Source: Trochalopteron elliotii
Lineage: Eukaryota > Chordata > Aves > Passeriformes > Leiothrichidae
Length of the DNA: 64,000 nt
Assembly (NCBI GenBank): GCA_024734555.1
Contig: JANPWX010020199.1
Span: 62,001 to 126,000, forward strand
Direction of reading: 5' to 3'
Positions 38,749 to 51,482 of this stretch are shown here, one piece after another. The first letter of the stretch is position 1, and each line of letters begins with the position of its first letter. The notes beneath the pieces are model-generated. The model did no database searches, was not told the origin of the DNA, and saw nothing but the letters and a program-made list of their open reading frames with translations. Position numbers and translations under genes: made by a program.

Positions 38749-40185
38749 TTCATAGAATCCTAGAAACCTAGAATCATAGAACCTCAGAATGGTTTAGGCT
38801 GGAACAGATCTTAAAAAATCATCTAGGTCCACCCTTCTGACACAGATAGAGACACTTTCTACAAGGACAAACCACCCAAGAGCTCCATCCAACCTCGCCT
38901 TGAGCATTTCCAGAGATGGGCAGCCACAACTTGTCTGGGCAACATGTTCCAGTGCCTCAACACCCTCCCTGTAAATAATACCTTCCTAATAACTAGTCTA
39001 AACCAACTATCTTTCAATTTGAAACTACTCTCCCTTGTCGCGTTCATCCCCCAGCCTGTTTTTTAACTGGGGATTTCCCCCACCCCATATCAGCACTTTG
39101 CACTTGGTCTTGTTAAACTTCTTGATAGTTCCTTGGCCCTACTTCTTGAACTTGACAAGGTCCCTTTGGATGGCATCATTCTTCAGAAGTGTCAGCCACA
39201 CCACTCAGTTTGGTACCCTCAGGGCCCTTGCTGAGGGTGCCCTTGATCCCCGTGTCCATGCAGACACTGAGGACAGGAAATAGCGCTGGTTCCCATACGG
39301 ATCCCTGAGGTACTCTACTGATGTCCATCGGGACAGAGAGCCATTCACCTCTGGGATACAATTGTTCAGCCAATTTCTCATCCACCTAACAGTCCACCCA
39401 TCTGATCCATCTCTCTGTAATCTAGAGAGAAGGATGAAGAATCCCAGACAAATGACATCTGTAGCCCTGCCCTTGTTGACTGATGCAGTTACTCCACCAT
39501 AGAAGCCAACTAGGTTGGTCAGGCAGGATTTGTCCTTGCTGAGGCTGTGCTGGCTATCCCAAATCACATCCCTGTCCTCCATGAGCCTTAGCAGAGCTTC
39601 TAGGAGGATTTGTTTCATGATCTTCCCAGGCACAGAGGTTAGGCTGACAGGCTGGTGGTTCCCGGAGTCCTCCTTTCTCTACCTTTTTTAAGGATGGGTA
39701 AAATGTTTCTGTTTTTCCAGTCACTTGGGATTTCACCTGAGCACCATGACTTTTTAACAATCGTGGAGAGTGTTTGACAGCTACATCAGCCAATTCCCTC
39801 AGGACTCTGGGGTGCATATTGTTGGGTCCCATAGACTTCTGCACATTCAAGTTCCTCAGATGGTCATGGAGCTGATCTTCACTTACACTGGCCCTTGGCT
39901 CCCATCCTGCTGTCCATCTACTCAAGAGATGTGAGAAGAAAGGGTGCCATTGAAGACTGAGACAAAAAAAAGCCCAGCTGAGTACCTCAGCCATCCATTG
40001 CTACCGGTTTTCCATCATTGTTTGACAGGGGTGTTCATCTGCTTTGACCTTCCTTTTCTGGTAAAAAGCCCTTCTCATTATTTTTTGGATCCCTTGATAA
40101 GTTCAACTCCAGCTTTGCCTTGGTCTTCATCACCTCATCCCTATACAACCAGACTTCATACCCACAGAGCAAAGAAAGAAGGTCA
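38749..40185 (-). mobile_element. CR1 LINE with internal deletion
   Basis: The plus strand begins with CATAGAATCCTAGAAACC and ATCATAGAACCTCAGAATGG, the antisense CR1 3' tip, continues through the 3' UTR, and then ORF2 sequence running backwards to about 40185. On the minus strand the coding part shows, from N to C, a linker region, a DHLRNLNVQKSMGPNNMHP segment, the [16 protein letters not shown] region, a [20 protein letters not shown] region and the RT palm remnant. About 450 bp expected between the ORF2 end and the 3' UTR are absent at about 39045, so the element carries an internal deletion as well as 5' truncation. Family assignment is from recognition of avian CR1. Confidence 0.93.
39060..40000 (-). 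pseudogene. CR1 ORF2 reverse transcriptase remnant
   Basis: ORF2 normally supplies the endonuclease and reverse transcriptase that copy CR1 RNA into the genome. Here only the RT part is visible, spread over three frames (39554-39994, 39205-39633 and 39176-39385). [11 protein letters not shown] marks the conserved P-Q-G-S block. The catalytic F/Y-A-D-D box downstream of GTLSK reads GPEGTK, so both Asp are lost, and motif A (normally D-L-x-K-A-F-D) reads CLGFFILLS. It cannot be active. Confidence 0.9.
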
Positions 40186-40599
40186 TGTCTCCAAATTCAA
40201 GAATTATGGGAAAGAATTGTGAAAGTGGAACTGATAGATGTTGTGAAAATTACATTTATGCAAAAGTAACAAGTTCTTCAAATGGATGCTGTTATGTGAG
40301 AGAGATGTGGTAGAAATTAAAAATGTATTCTCAACAATCAAGGAAATTTATTTAAAATTCCTCAATTAAATATAAAATATTATTTTATTTTAAAGTACTT
40401 ATATAAAATATATGAAAATTTGTCTTAGTGTTTAGTAAGCATGACAGCATGGCAAATAAAATTGGTGTTCTAAAAATGGGAGACAATAAGAGAGAACTAG
40501 AAATCTCAATGGATTTAATGCATTCAGGTGTCAGCAAGTTTGAGGTTACAACACTGGATCATAAATAAGTAACATATGACTGTAAAATAGCAAATCTTT
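40186..40599. other. AT-rich junction between two LINE relics
   Basis: No motif recognised. It may be the 5' part of either neighbouring LINE decayed beyond recognition, or the pre-insertion DNA. Confidence 0.5.
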
Positions 40600-41660
40600 T
40601 GGCTAAGTTGAGCAGTCAGAATAATGTACATGGAAAAGGCCATGAAATGTGCATAGTTAAGACAAGAGAAAGACAAGATACAGAAAGATACAAGCCCACT
40701 AGCCTAATCTCAAAAACGTTCAGACTTTTTATGTAAATCTTGAAGGAAAGTTGATTAAAGACCTTGAGGGAGGGAAGGAACCTGTTACATGAACTCTGTA
40801 GCAAAATTTTGTAATAATAACTTGATATTTTTGCTTTGATGTCTTGTGGACAATAGGATTTCACTCAGTATAAGCTACTTACATTTAGTAAAGCATTTGA
40901 AACAGCACAACAAGCAAAATTGTCAATGAAATTGGAAAAACAGGTTTTAGTAGATGACCTGAAAAGAACTTACCTTAGCAGTGATGCTGAAATAGCAGAT
41001 ATTTGCTCAAAGTTTCTTAGTGACAATTCTCAAGGTTAAATCTGGAGACGCCCATTTTAGGAAATAAAAGAAAACTTGGATTATCTCAAAGACTGGAGGG
41101 ATAAACAGAATTAAAATCTGTAAAAGAAAGTGCAAAATAGTGTTTCTAGCTACCAGTATTTATGCAATAAATTTTAATGCAATCAGATGAAAAATACCCC
41201 ACCTGTAATCAATTGCAGAATTAAAATTAGTGTAACCATCAGTATGTTGACATGAGGAGTGTAGATGTGATCTTATAATGACCTGGGTGAAATACTCTTT
41301 GTGAAATTATGAAAATTACTAACATCACAGCATGAGGAGTTGAAAAGACCTATATAAATATCCTTAATAATGAGCATGGACACATTGTTTTGAGTTAAAT
41401 AATAGCACCACTGAAAATTTGCAGACAGGAATGAAGATGAAGTGAATGGAAAGATACCATCTGAGAAGGGACAAACAGAGCAACACTTAGATGGCACAAG
41501 CACAAACAGGTTGTTGCCTGTGAACTGTAGGAGAAATTTTGCACTGTAAAGTGTCAGAACAATGAGTTTCAGAATACTCTGTTTGCAATAGTAGGAGACA
41601 TAGATGAGTGGTCTAGAAGGATCTTTTCTGTGTTGAGTCCTATAAAATAATTTCAGAGTG
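40600..41660 (+). mobile_element. older CR1-like LINE relic with RT motifs
   Basis: Three RT pieces lie in the right order on the plus strand: YKPTSLISK at 40689-40715 (the N-Y-R-P-I-S-L-type block), LTFSKAFETA at 40878-40907 (motif A, with its Asp replaced by Thr), and DYLKDWRDK at about 41079-41105 (the region after the catalytic box). Around 41606-41650 the text 'gatgagtggtctagaaggat' followed by CCTATAAAA resembles a diverged CR1 3' tail. Frames shift between pieces and stops are frequent. It is more decayed than the adjacent minus-strand CR1, hence probably older. Clade (CR1 or a relative) is not certain. Confidence 0.6.
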
Positions 41661-42667
41661 GCCACTGTTTTCAATATAAATTAATTAGGCCAAAGTTCCT
41701 CAAATAGAGATATTATTATTAGATGGCCATTACAATTCTGAGCTTCCTGAAATTATTTCAGCATTAACTGAAAATATTCATAAAACTGTATTTGATGCAG
41801 AGGGCTATTATTTATGGGAAAACAATAACAGTATCAGCTAAAAGATCCCTTTGGAAAATAAAGTAACATTTTGTACTTATTTTCTTCTTTAAGTTCTTCT
41901 TTGCAATGGTGAGGACACTAGCTAGTATAGGCATGACTCAGAATTTCCATGATGAGGAATGGACCAAAGGAATGTCCTTTCTTCTTTCCTATTTTGGCTA
42001 TTGAAAGTATTCTGAAAGATGTCAAGTCACCACAGTGGCACAAAGATTAAATGTAATTTCACATAAAAGCAAAAAAAAAAATTAATTGCAGAATACAGCA
42101 TAAAATTCTTATCTTAAAATTAAAAAAAATCTTCAAATAGAAGATTTGGAAGTTTTTTTTAATACTGACCTCATTTAAAGAAAAGAATGAGCTTCTCACT
42201 TTAACTGTTTAATCTTCAAGGTACAGAGCTGCATCTCAGGAATATTTGTCATATTTTCCTTTCCTGGCTAACTTTTTTCCCTGAATAATTTATGAAGATG
42301 CATGTTTGACTCCAATACATATAGCATTAGAATAAAAAGAAAGAAGAACAACAAGCAAAGAAATTTAACAAGTGGGACTAAATAAAGAAAGCGAAAACTT
42401 TTAGATCTTTATTTTGCAGATAGAACAGAATTTAAACCACATGTTTTTCCTTTAAGATATATTTGGTTTGTACAAATTTGCTCAATTTATACCTATAACC
42501 TTATTAAAATCCCTGGGAGCTTCAGAGACAATATAGTTCTAAGGACAAAACTATGCACTCAGATGCTTCCATGTAATAAGATTTGAAGTTGCCCCTGAAT
42601 GTCAACATTATCTCTAAAGTTCTCATTTAACATTGTGTCAGATCTGGAATTAGTGTGATAATTGCAT
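41661..42667. other. AT-rich noncoding DNA, nothing recognised
   Basis: No supported features other than short A runs (42071-42080 and 42121-42128). Confidence 0.6.
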
Positions 42668-42760
42668 CTTTTTCTTTTCTTTTCTTTTCTTTTCTTTTCT
42701 TTTCTTTTCTTTTCTTTTCTTTTCTTTTCTTTTCTTTTCTTTTCTTTTCTTTTCTTTTCT
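42668..42760. repeat. (CTTTT)n pentanucleotide microsatellite
   Basis: About 18 uninterrupted TTTTC units. On the minus strand this is a pure AAAAG purine array, which explains the Lys/Glu/Arg-repeat ORF there. Perfect purity suggests a young, variable locus. Confidence 0.98.
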
Positions 42761-45700
42761 ATTTTCAAGAGGATTAAATTTATCATTATATCCAAAACTG
42801 TTGCTTAGTGGCACCGATGTATTGTGCACAAAAAATTAAAACATTTTCACTAAAAAAGGATGTGTAGAAGATAGACGATGGTTGACTTAAAGTGAATCTA
42901 AAAGTCAGAGCAGACTAACTAGGATTGAATTGCACGGGGTAAGGGTGCCTGAACATTGCAGATACTAATTATAAATCAATTATATCCATGGAGTCTCTGT
43001 CCACAAAGATGAAGGAGCATTTCTCCAACTCTTTCCCTTCTAGATCAAGTTACTGTAACACAGAAGATCTCCAGGGGTGCTGCTGCAAGTGAAAGGGGAA
43101 ATGCGTTTTTTTTTTCCAAGGGTTCCCTTCTGATTCAAACCTCTCTGGGCCAAAAAAAAAAAAAAGAAATTCATAAGCAATCAACTTAGCCATCATTAGT
43201 CATGAATGGGGAATACACATGATAGCTAGGGAATATTGTTACAATAACTCCAGTTTACTAGAACTGTGCCTAAAGTAAATGATTTCCTGCTTTGTAATAA
43301 AATTCACTCTCTACAAAATATGCAAATCAAGGTGGGAGTTTTTTCAGTACGATTCAGCTTTCAAATCTCAAGGTCTAAAAACAGGCTCCAGGCTGCTCTA
43401 TTTAAACGGACAGTTTCATAATTCTTAACCATTAATTAAAATAAAATTTAACATTTCCTGCAAATAAAGTCCAAGCTTGCCATTCTAAGACTACATTTAG
43501 ATATTGTTCCATTTTGACTCCAAAAGGAAAAACATAATGCAGAGACAGAGTGAATAATTTCCATTCACATAGTTACTCCACAGTTTAAATAATCAAGGGT
43601 AGGTCTTTGACTTACATATCACTATCAGGTCACTGAACAAATATGTATGAACAATGTCATGGTCTGTCTGTTTCTCAACAACCAGGATAAAAGCATGCCT
43701 TTATATTGTTAGCAAGAGCAATGAAGACACCTGGATTCCCAAGACAGTCTAAAGATCTCTAAATATTGTACAAAGACCTTTCAACTGGAGTTATCACTTC
43801 TTCTACCTACATACATCTACCAAATATGCATGTACTTTTCATTGTGGAGAGTACCTGAAATGTCAGGCCACTTACAAGGTGAGATAAGCCACCTACCCAC
43901 AAGACTCCTGGCTGATGACTCTGAGTGAGAAGGCTCCCCTGAGAATACTCTGCTAAGGGGAAGATCTCTTCCACTATCCTGGACTTACTGCCTGATGTCT
44001 TTTCTTGCATTGTGTGTCTGCACAATTGTTTTCATTATTTGTTTTACTAAAAATAAATAGTGTCGTTCTAGAGAACAGAGTATGTTTCAAGTGGATAAAA
44101 TTACAGTATTTTGAGAAATTCATAAGAACATTTGATCAAAGAAAGGAAAGCACGCCTCAATAGACCTGTACTCTATCTGATGTATTTTCCAGATCAGTCC
44201 CTCTTTGAGATTGTTCCAGACTATTCTGCACTGTGTATATAATTTGATTAAAGCTACCTGCAAACTCTTGAGATACAACTCTTCTCTACTGGCATAATGA
44301 CACCACCTGTCTCTTTTGTCATGTCATGTCTCATGTTGTCTTTGAGCTCACTATAAACTTAGAAAAATAATTTCTCTAGATAAAATACAAGTTCCTTTGT
44401 ATATCTGTAAATAATGAATGTAACATACATGAGGCTGAGTGACAGTAAACAGAGCTGGGAATTTGAACTCATTTGAACTCATATTACACTCTAGATATTT
44501 AGATTGTGTAATATATCTTACTGTTAAGATACGTGATGGTTAAAAATCACCCACATTTTTCTGAGAAACAAAAAGGGCATTGTCTTAACTTAGTTACAGC
44601 CCTGTGGGACTTCTCCCACATTTCTATTCTATTCTAAAAAAACATTTCTATTATAGAGCAATGCTTAAATGGTATTAAGATCTTCTGATTAGTCAAGTAA
44701 TCAAAATATTGTTGCTGAGGTGAAGATGTGACAGCACTGTAGAGTATGTATTTGTTCTTGCATAATTCATAATTCCTTCTACAGTCTATGAAGCACAGAT
44801 GCATAGAAGTTGAGTTGAAGTGTTTAGGTCCATGCTTAGTTCAAATTCTACTTCTCCATTTGTCAGGAGAGTTGGTTTCCTTTCTCTTTACATGCACCTT
44901 TCAACTTTGAAACCACCTCCTACCTGATACGTATAGAGGATAGAGATTGATCATTTTTTAAGCCAGCAGCACCATATATGTCTCTTGTTCCTAGATTTTC
45001 ACTAGCCACAGTTTTTGAAATTTAGCATTATTATAATCTCTTTTTCATTTTCTTACTTTCAGAGTCTGTATGGGGGAGAGCAGGGATGTAGGAGTGTGGG
45101 GATTGTAATATTAAGTATTAAATTATGTCAGTTATTAAATGTCAGCTTCTCACATCTTCGACCATTTAAAAGACTTCCATTGACATCTGTGTGACAGCTA
45201 TAACATAAAATAAGGATAATCTCTGTAATTTGGAGGCAATTTTCTGAGTTAGCCTAGGACTAACTCATAGGACTTTCTTTGCATGCAAAACATGTGTAGT
45301 AAATAGACCCATTTTGACTTTGTAGGTGACCAGAAACTAAAGTAGATAGCCTTTAGGAATCTAATTTTAGCCTAGGTAGCCCTTTAATTTTGAAGAGAAC
45401 GAAGACATGGACAAATATTAGAATCATGAACCTGTCACTACTATATAAGTGCAGACTCCTTGCATATATTTAATTATAGATGAAGAGAGGGTGAGATGAA
45501 AGAAAATAGTATGTCTCTATTTAATTAATTGAATACACACAGATAAATACACGTGAGCATATATGCACACATGCACAGGCATTTATAGTATTCCCTTCCC
45601 TCAAATATATATGCAAGCATGTTTCTTTTACTTTAGGTTCTAAAAATTACTAGTCTTCCAAATCCACCTTTGGAATCTCTCTATATGAAGACTATCTAAC

Positions 45701-45837
45701 TTTAAAATGATATGCAATATACACAATTATTAAATAATTTTATTTTATGTGACCTTTGGAAACAATGAGACTACTAGTTGTAAAGCAATAAAATCAGAGT
45801 TGGGCATCACACAAATCTTGAGCTGAACACACTGTGT
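42761..45837. other. AT-rich noncoding DNA, nothing recognised
   Basis: No gene or transposon recognised. A short direct repeat of ATTTGAACTC occurs at about 44461-44482. A13 run at about 43149-43163. Confidence 0.6.
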
Positions 45838-46306
45838 CACAGAATCACTGAATGGTTAATGCTGGGAGGGATTACTGGTGGGCTCATCTCATCCCTGCTC
45901 AAGAAGGATCTTTCTAGTGCACACCATGCACATTTGCATCCAGATGGCCCTTGGATATCTCCACTGAAGGAGTTTCCACAGCCTCTCTGGGTAACCTGTT
46001 CCAGTCACCCACACAGTAAAGAAGTTCTTCCCCGTATTCATGTGGAACTATCCGTGCATCAGGTTCTGCCTGCTACCTCTTGTCCTATTGCCTGGCACCA
46101 GTGAGCAGAACCTGGCCCATCCTCTTAACACCCTCTCTTGAGGGCTGGACTCTCTCTGCCTTTCCTCATAACAGAGATGCTCCAGTCCCCTCATCACCTT
46201 TGTTGCCCTTCACTGGACCTGCTCCAGGAGCTAACTCCATGTTTCTCTCTGGGGAGTCCAGAACCGGACACAGTACTCCAGAGCCAGCCTCACTAGACCT
46301 CCTTTT
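45838..46306 (-). mobile_element. CR1 LINE 3'-UTR fragment
   Basis: Plus-strand text runs antisense from CACAGAATCACTGAATGGTT through 'ccacagcctctctgggtaac', 'gttccagtcacccacacagt', 'cctcttgtcctattgcctgg', 'gagatgctccagtcccctca' and a 'ggacacagtactccagagcc' segment. These are successive blocks of the avian CR1 3' region. It stops around 46306, so the ORF2 part is missing. The plus-strand frames of 81 and 120 codons across it are not genes. Confidence 0.93.
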
Positions 46307-49300
46307 TGTTGCTGTCAAAAAGAAATGTAGGTTAGCTGGAATTTTGAGGATTAATCTTGCCTCATGTCACTTATTTTCAAATTTTAATGAAGCTAATGAT
46401 TACAGGGGATCTTTGTACTCAGTACTTTGTAGGAATTGTTAGGCAGCTCATGGGAATGTCTTCTTTGTTGATTATACTTTCTTTGATCTCCTGCATTTAA
46501 AATTCAGGCCTCCCATCTTGTAGACATTTATACACGAGAATGCTTTTTCACATGTACACAGCATAACTAAACTCAGTGGAACTATTCAGGTATCAGAGAA
46601 TTTGAACACCAGGATCATTCACTAAAGATCTACACCAGTGGAAACCAAAGAAATTTGTATCCTAATAGTTTGACCCATGTCATAGTAATTTCTTATAATG
46701 TTGTTGCAACATCAAAATTAAAATTAAAATGAAAAGGTTGTATTGAATGCAGAGTAAAAATTCTGGCAATATAAATGCCAATTTTATTTGCTTTACTGAA
46801 TTAGATGCCTCCCTTCCCCATTTCAGATGAGCATTCTCTTTTAAGACTGTCTGATAAAAATAGCTGGTCTTGATGAAGAACAGGCATTCAGAAAGAAGAC
46901 TCAAGGGAAGAACAGGGTGGGGAAGGATGAGGCAGCCAGAGCCCAAAGTGCTTGGCTAAACTGATCAGTATCTTTTAAGTAAGCTATTTTCTCTTTTAAA
47001 GCTTTCAAGTTTTAATTGCTACCTTATGGGATATAGTAAGAAATTATAAAGAAAAAAAAAAGAAAAAATAAATCATGCAATCATTGCAACTGGAGTGCAA
47101 CTGAATTTGAAAAGAGGTTCCTGTAACCTATTTCCTCTAAGATTTAAGGGAGATGCAATGTTCTGATGAAACTAAAATTAATATGCATGGTTTAAGTTCA
47201 GGAATAAAAATCTTGCTGTTAAGAGTTGCTTTAAAAATTACTTTTGAGACACAGCCTATGGTCATCAGTGGGGTAAATATACTATGGAAATTTTCAAGAT
47301 ATCCAGTGAAACACTTCAATCATTAAAGTCTACTCCAGGTCTCCATGAGACAAAAGACGTGTACAGAATTTACCTGCCTGCTCTTCCCAGCAGCCATGCT
47401 GTGTACTTTAAGGAATCCTTGCTATTGAATAGGAAAGGTGTGAGCTCTGCCCATGAAATATTTGAAAACACATTAAATCAAGAGTCAGCTCACAAACTGA
47501 TTTGCAACTAAAGGCAGATTTCCAGAGAAGAAAAGGCATCATGGCAAAATCCAGAACAGCAGAAAGGATGATAGGTGTTGAAATGCATTACTCTGGGGCA
47601 CTGGGTTTCCTAGACTGCAGTCTAAAAATCCCTGTAAATCTTCTTTATTTTGTCTAAGGAAATCCAGGTGCCTTAAAGTCAACTCCAAACCAGCTTAAAA
47701 AACATTGACCCAGAGAAATTCAGCCTTGTCAGAGAAGGCAGCCTCTTGAGGGGGACAAAGTGATGAGAAGGTGCCTGTCATGCACCTTGCCTTGGACATC
47801 AGACTTCTGACTCCTGACTCCAGGACACAAGTCCAGGTATTCACTGTCCACAGACCAGAAAGATAATTCCGAAGACAGATTCAAGTGTATTTCTCTCAAA
47901 AAAGTGGGAAACTACTACTTTTCTTCTGCAGTATCCCTACCTAGAAGTTTCATTTTCCTTCAAAATCTTAGCCAGTCTACCTAGAATGTGGAAGGCTGAT
48001 TTTTTTTTTTCTGTTCAAGATGTCTCAAATCGCTTAAAATTACCATAGTGAAGAATTACACCTGGGATATATTTGCAGTGATAAGGGTAAAAGAGAATGT
48101 ACATATGTATTCTTGTACCTTCTCTTAAAATTTATGTGTTTCAGCACAGAGAATGCTAATGAAGAGATACTAGTGAGAGACTATAAAAATATGTTATCCA
48201 GACAGTATAATATGACACAAACTAGTTCAAAGATTAGTTTGTCATGGGTTTTTATCTAGTATTTGCTTTGTTTAGCACTTCCACAGATTGCCCTTGATCA
48301 TTTCAGCTGAATTTTATATAGACTGCAAGTTATTAATATTAAGTAATTTGGTAATAGTTAATGCTTATTCACATTGATGAAAAATCTAAAATACTCTGTT
48401 AAATATTATCTTTATCTTATATCTATAGAGTATAAACTTTATGTCAATGCCATTTCACAGAATTTTAGTGCTGATTCACTGTACATATTGCCGTTAAAGA
48501 ATGCAATGAGAAATTATACATCTGAAGAAAAAATATCATTTTAAAACATGCAAAAGAAACATCAAGTGAAAATACCATTTTAAAAAAACCTAGTGAGTAT
48601 TACCTGAGGTTGTAACAGGTGCAAACAAATGACCTTATATCTGTTTCTTATTTCAGGTATTTCAAAATGCACTGTAATATTAAAATTTTGAAGTTACTTT
48701 TGCAATTGTATCAGACGAACTTAAATTCTTTCTTTAGCCATATTCTGTTCTTCTTCCAAAATTTTGATTTTGATTAAACTGGACTTCAGCCACAGTCTTC
48801 CCAATATAGTCCATACGTCATGGTCAGATTCTGAGGTGGTTCTCAGCTGTCTATATTCCTAATAGTCCAAACTGGGGACTATCCCATCCATCATTCAGAC
48901 TATCATTCTACTGGCTCATCTGTCAAGTTTTTGGGATTTTTTTTTTCCCTTCAAGAAAATCAAGCCTCTCAAGAGAGCTAGGCTGTACAAAACCTAGATT
49001 TTATCCAGACACAGTGATGAGATTGACCTGGAGCATAAACTTGGACCAAGTATCTGAGTAGCACTGTGAAGTTTAAACAGAGCCTGTGGGAGTCCATAAA
49101 TGGCTGTGTACTCTTTATTGAGGTCAGTGAACAAGGAAGGGAGGGCTAAAATGGGGTGATTGTGTCTGGGTAGCAAAAACAATTTAAATTTCCTGGGAGA
49201 GACTTCACATATTCTAATTTAGCAACTACCTGTTCCTTCAGAAAGAAGAGAGTACTTAGACAGAGAAAATAGACCCATGAAAGCTATTAACTGATTACCT

Positions 49301-50132
49301 TAATACATATAGATATAAAACTGGCTGTAATAATACATTCTTGGTGACTGGATGTGGGTGGAAGTGACCCACAGCAGACTCTTTATGTCCTTCTGTACTA
49401 TGCCTCAAGTCACACATTTTATGCAGCTCCAAGGGTTCCTGGTCAGAAATGTCAGTTGCTTCAACAAGTGCGTGTCTTCACATCTCATCACCATGACTAA
49501 AGGAGTGTGCTTCCATTAGCCCAGCTTAGAGCAGAAAGTTTACAATGCAGGGATAGAAAAAGTCTCCAGTTCTCTGTAAAGAACTTTATAGCAGGTTTTA
49601 ATGTAGTGTGGCATGTTTTGGAGCAAGGTAGTAACGTACACAAATCATCTTTCAGACTCCCTTGGTTTCCATTCAAGATTATAGGCTGAGATGTGGTTGT
49701 CTAGCAAGTCAGCAGCTGTTTGGGACTGGAGATAAAAAATCAGTCTTACAGGGCACTGTGAGAAATAAATTGTAACAGCTCAACTCCTCTAGAATACATC
49801 CTTCATCAACTCCTGTTAATGTTTAAAGATTGAATTAATCTAGAAAAAAAAATTTTGTCAATAGGTCAGTTTTTAGGTAATTTTCTGGATATTCACAGGA
49901 CAACTTGAGCTCACAATTCAAACTTTTCTAGCCTGGGGCAATACTCCTATCTTAATATGACTAAACCCTTAAATAAAATATAAGGGAATTGATTTCATAT
50001 TTGATGCTGCAAGCTATTTAGAATGTTCTAGAAGGGTATTTCAGAAAACAAATCTCTTCACTGTGAACTAAACACAGAGTTTAAATGGTTGGAATCGATT
50101 AGAGGAGCCAGTCATGAACTCTAACATGCATG
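46307..50132. other. AT-rich noncoding DNA, nothing recognised
   Basis: Nearly 4 kb with no supported gene. A 75-codon plus-strand frame at 47284-47511 has balanced composition but no recognised motif. Mixed A-rich run at 47051-47070. Confidence 0.6.
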
Positions 50133-50548
50133 TGTCCTGGTTCCAACAAGGGCAGGGCTAATTTGTGCAGCAGGCAGGAGGAGCATGTCCAGGATCTGGG
50201 TTTTTTTCTGTACCACCACACTCCACACACAGGGGCCACTTCTTTCTCCCTTTGGCTCCAGCATGAGGCCAGACGGGGCTGGGTTCTGCATGGAGAGCAC
50301 TCCCATTTGTCTGTCTTGCACACTCTGTTATTAATATTGCTGCTACTGTTAATTTTTCTTATTTCATTGCTGTTTCCAGCAAATTGTTCTTATCTTCATC
50401 TGTGATCTTTAACTTTTCAATTAAATTCTCCCAATTCTCCTCTCTATCCCGACATAGGGGTAGTCGGGTGGAGAGTGGGTAAGGGGGATGTGGTCTGGAA
50501 TGTTTTCAGTGGGAACACTGAATTAGAGAATACCATTCCTAAACTACA
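50133..50548 (+). mobile_element. solo LTR, ERVL-like avian family
   Basis: Begins TGTCCTGGTTCC and ends CCTAAACTACA, matching the TG...CA borders of an LTR. The flanking five bases are GCATG before and GCTTG after, a 5-bp target duplication with one mismatch. Inside are 'attaatattgctgctactgt', 'tcattgctgtttccagcaaa', a TCAATTAAATTCTCCC segment and a 'ggagagtgggtaaggg' block, all shared with the element at 58576-59500. With no internal sequence it is best read as a solo LTR left by recombination between two LTRs. Family name is from recognition, not a search. Confidence 0.82.
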
Positions 50549-51126
50549 GCTTGCTTCTTTATCTTGCCACTGACCTCACAATGCTACCGATCTGGCCCCT
50601 TTGCTTGAGGTGTGGAAAATGTCAGAGTAACATCACTGTAATTGAAGTCAATGACAGCATTTCTTAACCTGGATCAAAAAAGATGCTCAGAAGAGGATAT
50701 TTTTTCTATTCATTGCCACAGTGTTTTACATATCTCATGTACAATCAGTCTACAGGATAAAAAGGTCTATGGCTCTAGCACATGGTGTCTTCTTCCAAAT
50801 TATTCCCACTGATGTTCTCTCTGCAGCTATGTGCAAGACTGTTGTTGCCTGTTGCCACTGGTTCACACAGTGCCTCATGGCCTAGATCCCTGTAATCATC
50901 CTCTTTCTGATATTCTGTCTGTTTTGCACTGTGCACATTACCCTGGTGACATACTCTTTTCAGAATATCACATAGTAGAGTCCCAACCATTTTGCAGTAG
51001 AAATGTTGACAGTTTTGATTTAATCATATTTACACAGTGAGTAGAATACAGAACTTGAAGGGGGAGGGTCCTGTGTAATTAAATTTTGTGCAATTAAAAC
51101 AGTTACTCATAACAATTAAACAGAGA
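50549..51126. other. unannotated spacer
   Basis: Lies between the solo LTR and a CR1 fragment. Opposite-strand ORFs of 69-71 codons are without motifs. Nothing recognised. Confidence 0.6.
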
Positions 51127-51482
51127 AGTGAGAGCCCACTTGGAGTATTCATTCTTGCACTCAGTTCTGGGCTTCTCAGTGCAAGGAGGATATGCAGATA
51201 CTAGAGACAGCCCAGTGAAGGGCCACTGTGGTGTCAAAGGGGTGGGAATATTTCCCATGTGAGGAAAATTTGAAGAAAGCACTTTTCACTGTGAGATGAC
51301 TGAACACTGGCACAACTTACGCACAGAAGTAGTGGGATCTTCATCCCTGGGTGTATTCAAATGCTGTCTGGACACGGTCCTTCAATTTACTTCAAGTGAC
51401 CCTCTTTAAACTGCAGATACTAAGACAAGATGATTTCCAGAGTACCCTTACAGCCCAACTATTCTGTGGTTCTGTGATTCTG
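51127..51482 (+). mobile_element. CR1 LINE 3'-UTR fragment
   Basis: Sense-strand CR1 blocks in order: 'cacttggagtattcattctt', 'cagttctgggcttctcagtg', 'gacagcccagtgaagggcca', 'tgggtgtattcaaatgctgt', 'gatgatttccagagtaccct', then the tip ATTCTGTGGTTCTGTGATTCTG. The 3' end is intact and the 5' end truncated, as usual for LINE insertion. No coding capacity. Confidence 0.93.

Noticed and set aside
41273..41674. 133-codon minus-strand ORF
   Set aside because: It lies antisense to the older plus-strand LINE relic, has no domain, and its composition is typical of chance frames in AT-rich DNA.
42559..42795. Minus-strand ORF with Lys-Glu-Arg repeats
   Set aside because: It is the translation of the (CTTTT)n pentanucleotide microsatellite, not a protein.
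45859..46442. 81- and 120-codon plus-strand ORFs
   Set aside because: They are antisense to CR1 3' UTR sequence and do not encode a known domain.
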